This document shows positions 13,830 to 24,051 of a stretch of 64,000 bases of DNA, piece after piece. The stretch comes from Rhabditoides inermis. Taxonomy: Eukaryota > Nematoda > Chromadorea > Rhabditida > Rhabditidae. The position numbers and the translations under genes are program-made. Location: assembly GCA_963966185.1 (NCBI GenBank), contig CAWZYM010000312.1, positions 1,200,368 to 1,264,367 of the forward strand, written 5' to 3'. The notes below the pieces were generated by a model. That model searched no databases. It was not told the origin of the DNA and worked only from the letters and a program-made list of their open reading frames with translations. Position 1 is the stretch's first letter. Each line of letters starts with the position of its first letter.

Positions 13830-13970
13830 TCTCCCACTCACTCTATCTCTTCCTCGTCGACACTGCCACTGCTGGCTAGCGAGTGCACTGCCAGGTCGAT
13901 GCGCATCTGCACATCGATTATCGATTTATCGATCCGCTGTACCTACCGCATCGCCGCCAGCCGCAGCCAT
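11292..13970 (-). CDS. Alpha/beta hydrolase, ABHD17/FAM108-like, complete, 15 exons
   Basis: Serine hydrolase of the alpha/beta fold; ABHD17 relatives depalmitoylate membrane proteins. The model is 547 aa, phase-consistent, exons 13947-13970, 13842-13906, 13667-13779, 13556-13620, 13236-13397, 13023-13154, 12857-12975, 12764-12815, 12587-12705, 12382-12484, 12228-12328, 12007-12154, 11777-11896, 11581-11676, 11292-11516. A hydrophobic segment (LLVLKWMLIVVYVLL) and PPWPRIVAKKIIFQPP resemble the ABHD17 start. Then come NSSDLGSCM, FDYSGFGVSDG, the nucleophile elbow GFSLGTA (Ser303), Asp371 in GSKDIL and His400 in EDATHQ, a full triad. Relatives are about 300 aa, so the N-terminal acidic stretch and a C-terminal tail of about 145 residues are extra. 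The ABHD17 cysteine-rich N terminus is absent, so membrane attachment would be by the hydrophobic segment. Family assignment is good; substrate unknown. Confidence 0.85.
11906..12000. repeat. 20 bp tandem repeat with six GTAAACA sites, in hydrolase intron
   Basis: A 20 bp period is visible at 11934, 11954 and 11974. GTAAACA occurs six times in the same orientation, starting at 11906, 11934, 11942, 11954, 11962 and 11974. This word matches the known DAF-16/FOXO and forkhead binding site. Whether it is bound, or simply a repeat, cannot be told from sequence. Confidence 0.6.
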
Positions 13971-14493
13971 GCGACCAGCCAGTGCCGTCGCGCGTCAATC
14001 AATAAATCGATACTGGTCATTTTGAAATGACGCCACATGTCTAGAATGACTAGAATTTTCTTGATGTCTACACAACATTCGACACGTTTCGAGACGAAGT
14101 TCAAGTTTCGTAATTTCCCCAGTACTTTCACCACGCGATGTATGAAACGTGTGATATAGAGCGATATGATCTGATTATATGTTTTATAACAGTGATAAGA
14201 CGGGCACACGTAGTCAGGACCCAATCGGAGAGGGTGTAAAATCAAAGGTGCCTACGAAATGTGGGGATGATCTATGCAGCCTGATACCACGCCCAGATCG
14301 AATCGCATTTGATCCGATTACCCTCAAAAACTCAAATTCACAAAACTGTGGACATCCGGCTTCACACAACAGACGAACGCTTATCATTAATCATTTATCA
14401 CAGCTCCGACACTAATCGACTAATCCCGACTTCCTTACGCAACTCGGACAGCTCCGGCCTGGCCGGCTCTTATCGCTCACTTTCCGTTTACTG

Positions 14494-14538
<45 letters not shown>

Positions 14539-14591
14539 GAGCTGCCCCCCTATATAGCCCCCCGGCCGGCTCTCCAGCCGCAGTCGCAGCC
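13971..14591. promoter_or_regulatory. Divergent promoter region, hydrolase (minus) and saposin-like gene (plus)
   Basis: The two genes are transcribed away from each other from this 620 bp interval. For the plus-strand gene a TATATAG box (14551-14557) lies about 35 bp before the ATG, preceded by a CT run (14492-14533) and a CTTATCG (GATA-type) word near 14470. GATA factors drive intestinal genes in nematodes; expression in gut is inferred only. Confidence 0.5.
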
Positions 14592-15131
14592 ATGCTCCGC
14601 AACATTCTCGTCGCTCTCGTTCTCGCCACCGCCGTCCTGGCGGTCAGTTGTTGTTGTTTACCAGTAAACAACCTTTGTTCACTAGTAAACAACCTCTGTT
14701 TACTAGTATTTGTTGTACACAAATAATTTCCACTTCCGAGAGAGTGAGAGAGAGAGAAAGGGAAAGAGAGCGAGAGAGAGCGAGAGAGAGAGAGATAGAG
14801 ACAAAGAGAAGAGGTTCATGTTCACCTCGTTCCTATTTCAGCAGCACCACAAGCACGACCCGTGCAGGACGTGCGAGTTCCTTCTCAACATGGCCGAGCA
14901 CCACTTCCACCGCAACATCACCGACGAGACCGCCCTCAAGGTACCGTACACCTACCGTATACCTACCGTACACCTACCGTATACCTAATAGCTACAGTGA
15001 CCTTTCTAGGCCCAGCTGCTGACCGAGTGCCAGAACCTGGCCAAGTTCGAGGGACAGGACGCCGCCACCGCCTGCACCAACCTCGTCAACACCAAGATGG
15101 ACGTCATCTACAACGTGCGTTTCTCTCTCCC

Positions 15132-15164
<33 letters not shown>

Positions 15165-15173
15165 CTCTCTCTC

Positions 15174-15215
<42 letters not shown>

Positions 15216-16200
15216 ACCCCTCTCTCTCTCTCTAGGACATCAAGAAGGGAGACCGCAACAGCCAGACCTGCGTCGACCTCGGAGAGTGCAAGCCCCGCGT
15301 CGAGCAGCCCGTGGTGAATAAACCCCGTTTGAATTCCCGCGCTCAACCTATGATGTGCAGATCCTCGCTCACCACGACCCGTGCCGCACCTGCGATCTGC
15401 TCATGAACATCGCCGAGCACCACTTCAAGAACAACATCAAGGACGAGGCCGCCCTCAAGGTACCGTAACCCCACCGTAATCTACCGTATACAGTACTCTG
15501 CAGTACCCTACAGTACCCCTGTTACAGACTCAGCTCAACGAGGAGTGCGTCCGTCTCGGCCAGCACGAGGGTAAGGAGGCCGCCCAGCACTGCGCCAGCC
15601 TGGTGAGGATTACGGTAGATTGAATATGTGATACGGTAGATTGAATATATGGTAGATCTAGCATGAGAGGATTACGGTACATTGATTACGAGGATTACGG
15701 TAGATCTATCATGACGGTGTGTAGAAAGATAACACTGTACTGTTGGAATGATTTTACACAAAACTCGGGCGTTATCTATCCACGTCTTCCGAGTCATAAA
15801 ATCACGAGAGCCACGCGGCAATGCGATATACGCTTCACTGACGCTGTAAAAAAAGAGTGCGTCGTGGATAACCAATAGTGTTAGATGCACCATGTTCCGA
15901 ACCCATACACACCACTCTAATTAACTAATCACCAAAAAACTAACTTTTCAGACGTCTATAATCTCTATAATCTCTATAATCTCTCTATAATCTCGTATAA
16001 TTTCTTATATCTTTCAAGAGTAGTTCACAAACTTGAGGAAATAAACCAAATACAAATACAAACGACTATGCTCTCGGTTGCAGGTGGCCAACAACATCGA
16101 CACGATCTTCAAGGACCTCTCTGCTGGCAAGAGGCCGCACCAGACGTGCGTCGACCTCAAGGAGTGCGTCAAGATCACCATGCGCGCACAGAGGGTGTAA
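14592..16200 (+). CDS. Secreted saposin-like protein with two saposin B domains
   Basis: Exons 14592-14642, 14842-14940, 15010-15114, 15236-15313, 15361-15459, 15528-15602 and 16084-16200 give 207 aa. Exon 1 is a signal peptide (MLRNILVALVLATAVLA). Two saposin B units follow. Each has the six-cysteine pattern C-x2-C, two inner Cys and a final C-x5-C: DPCRTCEFLL to TCVDLGEC, then DPCRTCDLLM to TCVDLKEC. Each carries the motif AEHHF. Saposin-like proteins bind or permeabilise lipids, in lysosomes or, in nematode gut, as pore-forming antimicrobials. The splice site inside each domain falls at the same place (ALK|). A TATA box lies upstream and AATAAA at 16214 follows the stop. Intron 1 holds several GTAAACA-type words. 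Paralogue of the minus-strand polysaposin at 19.1-21.5 kb. Confidence 0.9.
15121..15234. repeat. CT microsatellite in saposin intron
   Basis: Almost pure CT dinucleotide run with short CTCTCC interruptions, filling the whole intron between exons 3 and 4 up to the acceptor. Confidence 0.9.
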
Positions 16201-16929
16201 ACATTGCTCATGTAATAAAGACACTTCTACTTACCACAGGATGAAGGTTGTTCAAAATTTAGATTGATGTTCGAATCCGGCTGACTACCCCTTTGAGCTC
16301 GCAGTTTAAAAACTGTATGTCTATCTCAACTTGCTCGATTCGTCTCACTCCCATGCTCTCTTGCTGGTTCGATGTCACCCCTCTTCTTCCTACTGTCATT
16401 TGCATTCACTCGTCTGCCGATCCTCCCTCCCTCCGTTCTTCTCTCGCCAGTCGCCGCTCGTTCCACCCGGCTGCGCGGTTCGCCCTGCCATGGTGCGGTC
16501 TTCCCCCTCCCTCCCTCCCTCCCTCCCTCCCTCCCTCCCTCTCTCCCTCCCTCCCTCCCTCCCTCCCTCCCTCGCTCTCTCTCTTTTTTTTTACCACCTC
16601 ATCCTCTCCTTCCACTCCTCTCCAAAACCTCTGCGTGATTTTAATGTCGCCTATACTCGTTACTCTTCGTCCACCTTTTTGCTACTGTGTTCTCTCCTTC
16701 TAACATCCTTTGTACGCATCTTCACCAAACCTCCGCGCGTATCCTATCCTCTCTACACTCCCTCGACCTTCTGCCCCTCATTCTCTCCCCCCATCATCCT
16801 TTCCACCACCCACCTCCATTATCTCTTTGCCAACTACCAACTTTTTGCCAACTACCTATTATAAACTCCAAACTCACCCAAGCCGTACGATTTGAGATAA
16901 ATATTTTTTTAAATCAAAACCTCTTCCAG
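16201..16929. other. Pyrimidine-rich interval with CCCT repeat
   Basis: Contains AATAAA of the preceding gene (16214), a CCCT tetranucleotide array (about 16503-16575) and a long C/T-rich stretch to 16860. Open frames here come from low complexity. The first exon of the following gene should lie here, but I could not identify a convincing start. Confidence 0.5.
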
Positions 16930-17258
16930 AAAGACATTGACGACTTTATCGCCTCGATCAACCAGCGCGCCGCCGGCATAATCGACTATGTGAGTGGGGG
17001 CGTGGCCAGCGGGGGCGGAGCCTTGTGCTTCCAGCTGAGTGACGCGTCGGACGCGAGTCGCACCTCGTCGGGCACGTCGATGACCTCCGCCCCGAAGAGG
17101 GAAGCGAAGGGGGACGATGTGAACAAGCGGCTGGGGAAGGTGGAGAAGGAGCTGGGACGGCTGGACTCGATCGAGAAACAGCTCGGCAACGTCATCAAGA
17201 TCATGCAGAAGAAGGTTGGGACTCCCTCCCTCCCTCCCTCCCCCCCCTCTCTCTCTTC

Positions 17259-17296
<38 letters not shown>

Positions 17297-17951
17297 TCCC
17301 TCTCCCTCTCTCTCTCCCTCTCCCTCTCTCTCTCCCTCTCCCTCTCCCTCTCCCTCTCCCTCTCCCTCTCCCTCTCCCTCTCCCTCTCCCTCTCTAGCCT
17401 AATCTAGGGTCCGGTGTCGAATTGTCCGCAGCCGGTGGGCGAGCTGTACGGCGTGCAGGAGGTCGCCAACAAGTTCAACACGGTTCGGATATCGATTATC
17501 GATTGATTATCGATTGGTTTTCAGGCGGCTCGCGACCTCGACGAGGCGCTCGCCGCGCTGGAGGGACTCCGCAAGCTCACCCACGTCAACCCGTACGTTT
17601 ATGGGATACGGTAAAAGTACTGTACTTTGCAAGTTGCAGCAAGTCGAAGAACGACATCGAGACTGTGATCGCCGCGATGAGCAGCTTCAACGCCAAGCTC
17701 AAGGTGACGGTGAGTGTGGGCGGGGCTCGAGGGGGCGGAGCCTGATCGCTGACACTTGCAGGCGGCTGACTACTCTGCCGTGAACCACGAGAAGGGCGAG
17801 CGCCACCCCAGCTGCTTCCTCAACGGTATCGACGAGGTATCGATTGATTATCGATTGATTGATATATCCGGTTCAGGTGTCGCAGGTGTCGTCGTGGTCA
17901 ACGATTCCCACCTACAGCGGCGTCTCAACGACTTCTGAGTACACCATCTAA
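16930..17951 (+). CDS. Unknown protein with predicted coiled coil, N terminus unresolved
   Basis: I do not recognise this gene. Seven exons keep phase: 16930-16989, 17035-17214, 17408-17482, 17525-17592, 17640-17709, 17762-17836 and 17877-17951, giving 200 residues to a TAA. Exon 2 is Ser/Thr-rich, then has a heptad-like helix (VNKRLGKVEKELGRLDSIEK). Later parts are helical (AARDLDEALAALEGLRK) and two cysteines occur (SNCPQP, HPSCFLN). No signal peptide or membrane segment is in the visible part. The first exon starts with an acceptor (TCTTCCAG|AAAGAC), so at least one upstream exon is missing. The frame is open upstream to 16687 but that stretch is low-complexity. The very short introns contain ATCGATT or GGGGGCGGAGCC words. 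The helix loosely recalls voltage-gated potassium channel tails, but not enough to name it. Confidence 0.6.
17221..17396. repeat. CT / CTCCCT microsatellite
   Basis: A CCCT start, then a pure CT run, then about 100 bp of CTCCCT hexamers, filling the intron between exons 2 and 3 of the unknown coiled-coil gene. Confidence 0.9.
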
Positions 17952-18106
17952 ACATCAAACTTTACACAACACTTGTGATTGCCATCATATGCTCTCTTGC
18001 GTTTCTCGATTATATACACCCAGCCAACGCATATTGTCAACAAAACTTTGGCCGCACCGGCGGCGCCCCTTACATGAATAAATGCAAGTTCTTATCTTGT
18101 GTGGTG

Positions 18107-18761
18107 TTACAAAACAGCAATTATCAACACAAGAAAGGTGACTGCAGTTAGGTATTCGGATGAGTCACTATATCGGGAGGAGTGAAATTTGTTGATAATG
18201 GAATGATCAGGGTGATTGGAAGTGCTGACATGAACGGGGGAAACAGTTGGAGAATTATCTGCCTTCGAAGTAGCCGTAGACGTTTCCACCGATGACGTCG
18301 TTGTGTTTCCGTGAATACCATCGTTGTAGCGATCAATTAATTCGTCAATCGCTTTCTGGATCAAAGAACGTTTGATTTCTTGAATGGCTACTCACATCGA
18401 TGAGTACTTCCAGCACTTTCTCAAACGCCTTTTCTTCCAGCCGCGACGGCGACAGCCTGCCAACACTGAAACAGATAAGTTGATAAGACAAGTGCTAAAG
18501 ATATGTAAACTACGAACAACCTCGCGACACCGCCCAGCTTTTTTAATTTCCTCATTGACTTGAACGGTTTCTTGACGACACTCGGACCCTGCTTCACTAG
18601 GGACAAAGCCGTTTTCTTCGCAACGTCCTTGAGGCCCCGATGATGACGTGCCTTCATAATAAGCATGAACTAGGATGGAGCTATGCACTCACGAATCGTC
18701 GCTCGTCTCCGAAAGCTGCCACGTGTGCGAACAATAGCAGAATAATCATCGTCGCCCGCAT
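18107..18761 (-). CDS. Small secreted basic protein with Ser/Thr-rich stalk and GPI-like tail
   Basis: I do not recognise the family. Exons 18693-18761, about 18521-18651, 18396-18465 and 18107-18355 give 172 aa in phase. Order: signal peptide (MRATMIILLLFAHVAAFG); a strongly basic stretch of about 45 residues rich in Lys/Arg (GLKDVAKKTALSLVK, KKPFKSMRKLKKLGG); an acidic-amphipathic helix (RLEEKAFEKVLEVLIDKAID); a Thr/Ser-rich segment with one NTT glycosylation site; and a hydrophobic C terminus (YLTAVTFLVLIIAVL) that ends the protein, as in GPI-anchored proteins. Exon 2 start is uncertain: 18651 gives a 41 bp intron, while a better-looking CCTAG acceptor would leave only 23 bp and also stays in frame. 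It sits between two saposin-like genes. The basic part could act as an antimicrobial or membrane-active peptide; that is inference. Confidence 0.6.
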
Positions 18762-19029
18762 TCCTATTCGAGGAGTCTTCTGTCGACTGCGTCCCTCTTA
18801 TCACTCTGCCCGGTTGATATTATATCATTGCATTCAAGCACATGTAAACAGCAGTGCAGCTCCGATGACAGCCGGTCACGGTCACAGCAATTTCCCTTCA
18901 CGTGGAGAGTTCCTAATTGATGTTTTGTTGCACTGCACATTTGCAGCATACGACTGTCTTCGAGAGTATAGAGCGCATAATAAGGTTTCCTTCGTAAAAT
19001 ACTAAGACACTCGGTGAAAATGATAAAAG

Positions 19030-19035
19030 TTTATT
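19030..19035 (-). terminator. Poly(A) signal of the polysaposin gene
   Basis: AATAAA on the minus strand about 60 nt past the stop codon of the four-domain saposin gene. Confidence 0.6.
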
Positions 19036-19095
19036 ATACATTTGCACATGGTACAGTACTAGTGGCGGTCACTTGACCGTTGGGGGAGCTTTCGC

Positions 19096-21542
19096 CTAGG
19101 CGACACGCTGGGCGCGCGAGCTGGGCACAGTGGCCGAGGCGCACTCTCCCAGGTCGTGGCACGTCTGCACGTTCTTGTCGCCCTTCTGGATATCGGCAAA
19201 GATCACGTCGATCTTGGCGTTGACGAGGGCGGTGCACGCTTGGGCGGCGTCCTTGCCCTCGAACACGACCAGCATGTCGCACTCCTTGAGCAGCGCCTCC
19301 TTCAGCGCAGCCTCGTCGGTGACGTGCTCGTGGAAATGGCGCTCGGCCATGCCCAGCACGAGCAGACACGTGCGGCACGGGTCGGGCTTCCTCGCAAGAA
19401 CCTCAGCGGCCGGAGCAGCAGTGGTGGTGTGCCTCGGGTGGTGGGTGGGGTCGGTGTTGGAAGAGCACTCTCCGAGGTCGTAGCAAGTCTGCACGTTCTT
19501 GTCTCCCTTCTGGATGTCAGAGTAGATGAGGTCGATCTTTTTGTTGACGAGATCAGTGCACGCCTTGGCCGCGTCCTTGCCCTCGAAGTGCGCGAGTTCC
19601 TGACACTCCTTCCACAGCTGGCTCTAAAATCACACAATTGTACACCGATCTAACAAAAACTGCCACGCGTCGAATGTGAAAGGAACACACCAATCTGAAT
19701 TTCGTAGATAAACTACGACTGCCACAGCAGCGAAGTTTACGAGCACGAGCAAGTAGCGAAGTTTTTATTTCGTAGTGAGAAATACCGAATCGGTAATTGG
19801 CGTATGACAATACTTACCGATTCGGTATTGCTCACTACGAAATAATTTTAAAAAAAATTCGCGATTTGTTTTCTGCATGTCTACCATTCACTTTTAGAAT
19901 ATGATTTGATTATGAAAAGTTATCATATTTTGATATTCTTTTACGTATCGTCCTTGGTTGATACACGAAATTTAGAGTGATGTGTTTCTTTTAACTACTA
20001 CGCGATAGCATCGCTGACTATTCACTTGTCGTTCACCTTCAGGGCGGTCTTGTCGGTGACGTTGTTGTGGAAGTGGTGCTCCGCCCGGCCGAGAATGAAC
20101 TCACACGTGCGGCACGGATCGTGCTGCTTGGGCAGCACCTCGATCGCAGCCGGAGCAGCAGTGGTGGTATGCCTCGGGTGGTGGGTTGGGTCGGTGTTTG
20201 AGGCGCACTCTCCGAGGTCATAGCAAGTCTGCACGTTCTTGTCGCCTTTCTGGATGTCGGAGAAGATGATGTCGATCTTGGCGTTGACGAGGTCGGTGCA
20301 CGCTTGAGCAGCGTCCTTGCCCTCGAAGTGCGACAGGCGCTGGCACTCCTTCAGCAGCTCGTTCTCAAACACACAGGTTATGGAGCTGTGAACTCGTTCC
20401 TCTCACTACAGTCCAGGGAATATTTAGTTTCCCCAAAACTCCGCGCGTCCATCCCGCATTTGAAAATTGCGCGCGCGCAAAAAATTTGAATTTGAATCGA
20501 CTTCTAGCCGCCTCGCACTCTCTTCACTCTCTCTTTTGGCGGACACCTGATTTGCCCACCCACCGTACCTGGAGGGCGGTCTTGTCGGTGACGTTGTTGT
20601 GGAAGTGGTGTTCAGCCATTCCCAGGATGAACTCGCACGTGCGGCACGGGTCGTGCTGCTTGGGCAGCACCTGAACGAGTAACTGAACAATTGTCTGTCG
20701 ACATCAGACTGATAAGGAAGGTCACACAACTCGGCGGAAAAGAAAACACCGGGTCTGTTTATCAATGAAGGCACAGTTCTGTGTTTTCGGAGCAAGACCC
20801 GGATTCTACTTTCCTACCAATGCCAACTCCTCACCTCAGGCGCGTTCTCGGGTCCGCGGGTGGAGTGCGGCGGGAAGGTGGGCGACGCGCACTCGCCGAT
20901 GTCGTAGCACGTCTGTCGGTTGCGGTCGCCGGCCACGATATCCGCGAAGATCTTGTCCATCGAGGGCTGGTTGTTGACGAGCGCGAGGCAGGCGACCGTC
21001 GCGTTCTGTCCCTCGAACCGGCCGAGGTTCTGGCACTCGACGCGCAGCTGCGCCTGCAGACGAGGTTACTGTAGCTAGATATACGGTAGGAGTACGGTAG
21101 GTGTACGGTACCTGCAGGGCTGTCTCGTCGGTGATGTTGCGGTGGAAGTGGTGCTCGGCCATGTCGAGAAGGAACTCGCACGTCCTGCACGGGTCGTGCT
21201 TGTGGTGCTGCTGCAATAGGAAGCAGTTATAGACTGCGCCGCGGTAGTGTTCCATCTACCTGTCTCTCTTGTTTTGCGCGCTGCAGCAGAGACCTGACTC
21301 TCCTGATCTACCCAACCTCGCGCAACTTATTGGAAGCATTATATAAGGACTGCTGTTTACTTCAAACCACTCCTTCAGTTAATTCTGAGCAACGTAGCCA
21401 TAAAAAACAACGTAATCCGAGAGGGTGAATGAGTAGTATGTTAGTGGACACTATTTTTCAAAAAGCGAACACTACCGGGGCTCCGTACACTCACCGCGAA
21501 TGCCGCAGCAGCGAGCGCGACTAGAAGAAGCTTTCCGAGCAT
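19096..21542 (-). CDS. Polysaposin: secreted protein with four saposin B domains
   Basis: Exons 21495-21542, 21112-21210, 20835-21053, 20569-20670, 20037-20363 and 19096-19623 give 440 aa with intact phase. A signal peptide (MLGKLLLVALAAAAFA) is followed by four six-cysteine saposin B units, opening DPCRTCEFLLDMAEHHF, DPCRTCEFILGMAEHHF, DPCRTCEFILGRAEHHF and DPCRTCLLVLGMAERHF and closing with TCYDLGEC-type ends. Units 2-4 are joined by a repeated linker (HHPRHTTTAAPAA), probably where the precursor is cut, as in prosaposin. Units 1-3 are each split by an intron at the same codon; unit 4 has lost it. A TATA box lies 32-40 bp upstream of the ATG on the minus strand. Likely lysosomal or gut-secreted lipid-binding or pore-forming protein; processing is inferred. 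Confidence 0.9.
19765..19845. repeat. Perfectly spaced inverted repeat (hairpin) in polysaposin intron
   Basis: Arms 19765-19796 and 19814-19845 are 32 bp each and match as inverted repeats except for one base; the loop is 17 bp. Arms begin TTATTTCGTAGTGAG and include ACCGAATCGGTAA. It looks like a solo terminal-inverted-repeat remnant or a very small MITE. Confidence 0.8.
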
Positions 21543-21573
21543 GGCTGGCTTGCCGTCTTCCACATAACAGCAA

Positions 21574-21582
21574 CCTTATATA
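21574..21582 (-). promoter_or_regulatory. TATA box of the polysaposin gene
   Basis: TATATAAGG on the minus strand, 32-40 bp before the start codon. Its plus-strand paralogue has a TATA box at a similar distance, so the short 5' leader seems shared. Confidence 0.6.
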
Positions 21583-23995
21583 CTCTGGCTCCCATTCAGA
21601 TACGGTAATCCGGCGCGCAGCTTGGACGTGTCTCATGGAGAGATAAGGGCACTCACGCATCCAGGGGGGAACTAGATCAACACCACTTCGTATCAAACAC
21701 AAAACGAAACGGAACAAGATAATTTGGCTCGTATGTCACGCTGCGCCTTGCCTTAACCTGGTGTCACGAGATAACGCACCAACATTGCTTGCATCACGCA
21801 TGTGTAACAATAGAGCGGTACTTTGCGTACTCAACATGCAAATTGCAAAATGCGAAAGTGTACCTTGCAGGTTTCTTGCAACAAGCGGTTTTAATTTATC
21901 AACCTGCATGCGAAACGACGCATATATCTGCGAAGCCTGCTGTTTATCTTAATATAAATGTCTGCTTTGCATTGTTATTTTACCCAGTGTTTACGTGAAA
22001 CGTCGAATTAGCCGGACCGCCGTGTGTGTATGTGCTTCATGTATGCTGCAAGTTCTCGAAATAACACGCATACAGACGTGATGGGACGTTGTACGTATAG
22101 AAACGAGCGCTATAGTGCACGCATCATTTATTAACGCCGCGAGACATAAACACTATTGTGTTTCTTGTACGTTCTTTCTTGAATAGACAGCAGCCACTTT
22201 GCTGTTGTATTGCACTTGGCGAAAGTGTTTTCGCCAAAATGTTCTCACACTGTAAAACCTTATCACTTCCGCTCAGCGACGTTCGAAACTATATGGAAAT
22301 TGGAAATCAACTATGTGTGCTTGGAAATCCACAAGCCACGAATGACACCATAGTTCCCAGTTTCCTCTCCATACAATGTAATTGTCTATCACTCATCATA
22401 GTTATTGTAAATACAATGTACATTGAACTTTCTGTCCTGCTCCGGAATCCGGAAAGACTGAGCACATCAGACTGATCACCTAATGCGGAAACAACATTTA
22501 TAGCCCATCTCTGGTCTGGCAACACACCGGAAGTGCACATGTGAATTGAATGTCTAACGCTTATCGCCCTTTGACACTACTTCGCCCCCCCCCCCCCGAC
22601 TTCCGTTCCGCCAGTTATGATTTGTTTCTTAGTTTTCACGTATTCGTCACAGTATCGATCCTGGCTCCCGATCGTTCGGTATCTCGGACCTATCACAGTT
22701 TCTGCTACTTTTATCCACAACGTCTGTCAGTGATTTTCCGGGGAACTGACAATCTGACAACTCATGTTCCCAAATCGCCACATCTGTCCTCTCTATCGGT
22801 GACTCTGTTCTCGCAAAGCAGCATCAGTAAACTTTTTGGAAGGCCATGCCATTCAATTGCAGTCGACAGTCGAGTCGAGTAAAAAGAAAACAACAGCTTA
22901 ACCTCTGATACTAATCGAGATCGAGTAAATCATTGCTATCGGCAAAAATAACGGAAGACAAAAAAGTAATTATGGCGACGTCGCAACTGACGAAACTGGT
23001 ATTCCTCTGTCATCATGCTGGAATACTAACAAATGGCGCTTTTGATTGAATGAACCATACAGTGAATACAGAATACTCCTTTGATGATATATAATAATAA
23101 TAATAATACCTAACATTCCCAAAATTCTCGGTTCGCCATTTCCATTCACCCGTCAGTGGACAATGTGGCGTAGACTAGATATAGAAGGTTAGAAGTGCAT
23201 ATGTGTACACAGACACTACAAATGAACCTCATTATTCACTATTCACTCACATGCACACCCCCCCCCTTTCGCACCCCACATATCATTCCCAGCCATTGAG
23301 CCTTGTGGCAAACGGAACGGCAAAACCTTCTTGTAAAGAAACCTTCTCAACTCCTTATTAGACGCTACATCTCTCTCAAGTGGACTCTATAGTATACAGT
23401 TCACTCGTGTCATGTGCGTTACTTTCAAATGATTTCAAAATGAAACTAATGAATCGTTTTTCGTTTTTGCTATTTTGGTAAATTCTCTGGGGAAGTGGCA
23501 TGTGAGATTATTTTTGTTTATCGGAACAGACAACAATACAGTACACAGATGGGCATTTCACGAGACACTGAATTTGGCATTCCTAATATGATTAACATGC
23601 TCATCAAAAGTAGTAGTAGGAATGGATAGGTTGATTTGATCATTCATTCCGCTCTACGTGTCGCTTTGTTCCGGCCCATTTCCATTCTCTCTGTCCCACT
23701 CCCCTTCCCTTTCTAGTCGACTGATATTTGTTATTCGCTTGTGCTTGCGATAAATAGAAGCGCCTCGATATTCAACATTTCATTTGAATAGGTGTTGTGA
23801 GTAGGCGTCACACTGTCATTCACACAATCACAGAAACGAACAAACAAACATCGCCGGGCATATTCGCCTTGTCTTCCGATTGATCCATTTCACTTTCTCT
23901 CCGTATCGATGTGTTTCTCACGCTTCTGTGATGTGCCAATCATCTATCGCGCCGGAACGATCAGCAATGATGAAGACTTGGTAGACTCATATGAG

Positions 23996-23999
<4 letters not shown>

Positions 24000-24048
<49 letters not shown>
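24000..24048. repeat. (TA)n microsatellite
   Basis: About 24 uninterrupted TA dinucleotides between two non-coding stretches. Confidence 0.95.

Positions 24049-24051
<3 letters not shown>

Noticed and set aside
16331..16864. Pro/Ser/Leu-rich open frames of 136-177 aa
   Set aside because: Produced by CCCT and CT repeats; no splice partner or domain.
16930..17951. Assignment of the coiled-coil gene as a KCNQ-type channel tail
   Set aside because: Only a generic helix (RLGKVEKEL) is shared; no channel segments precede it.
22158..22475. 105 aa open frame in the gene-poor interval
   Set aside because: Base composition like intergenic DNA, no signal peptide, no usable splice sites.
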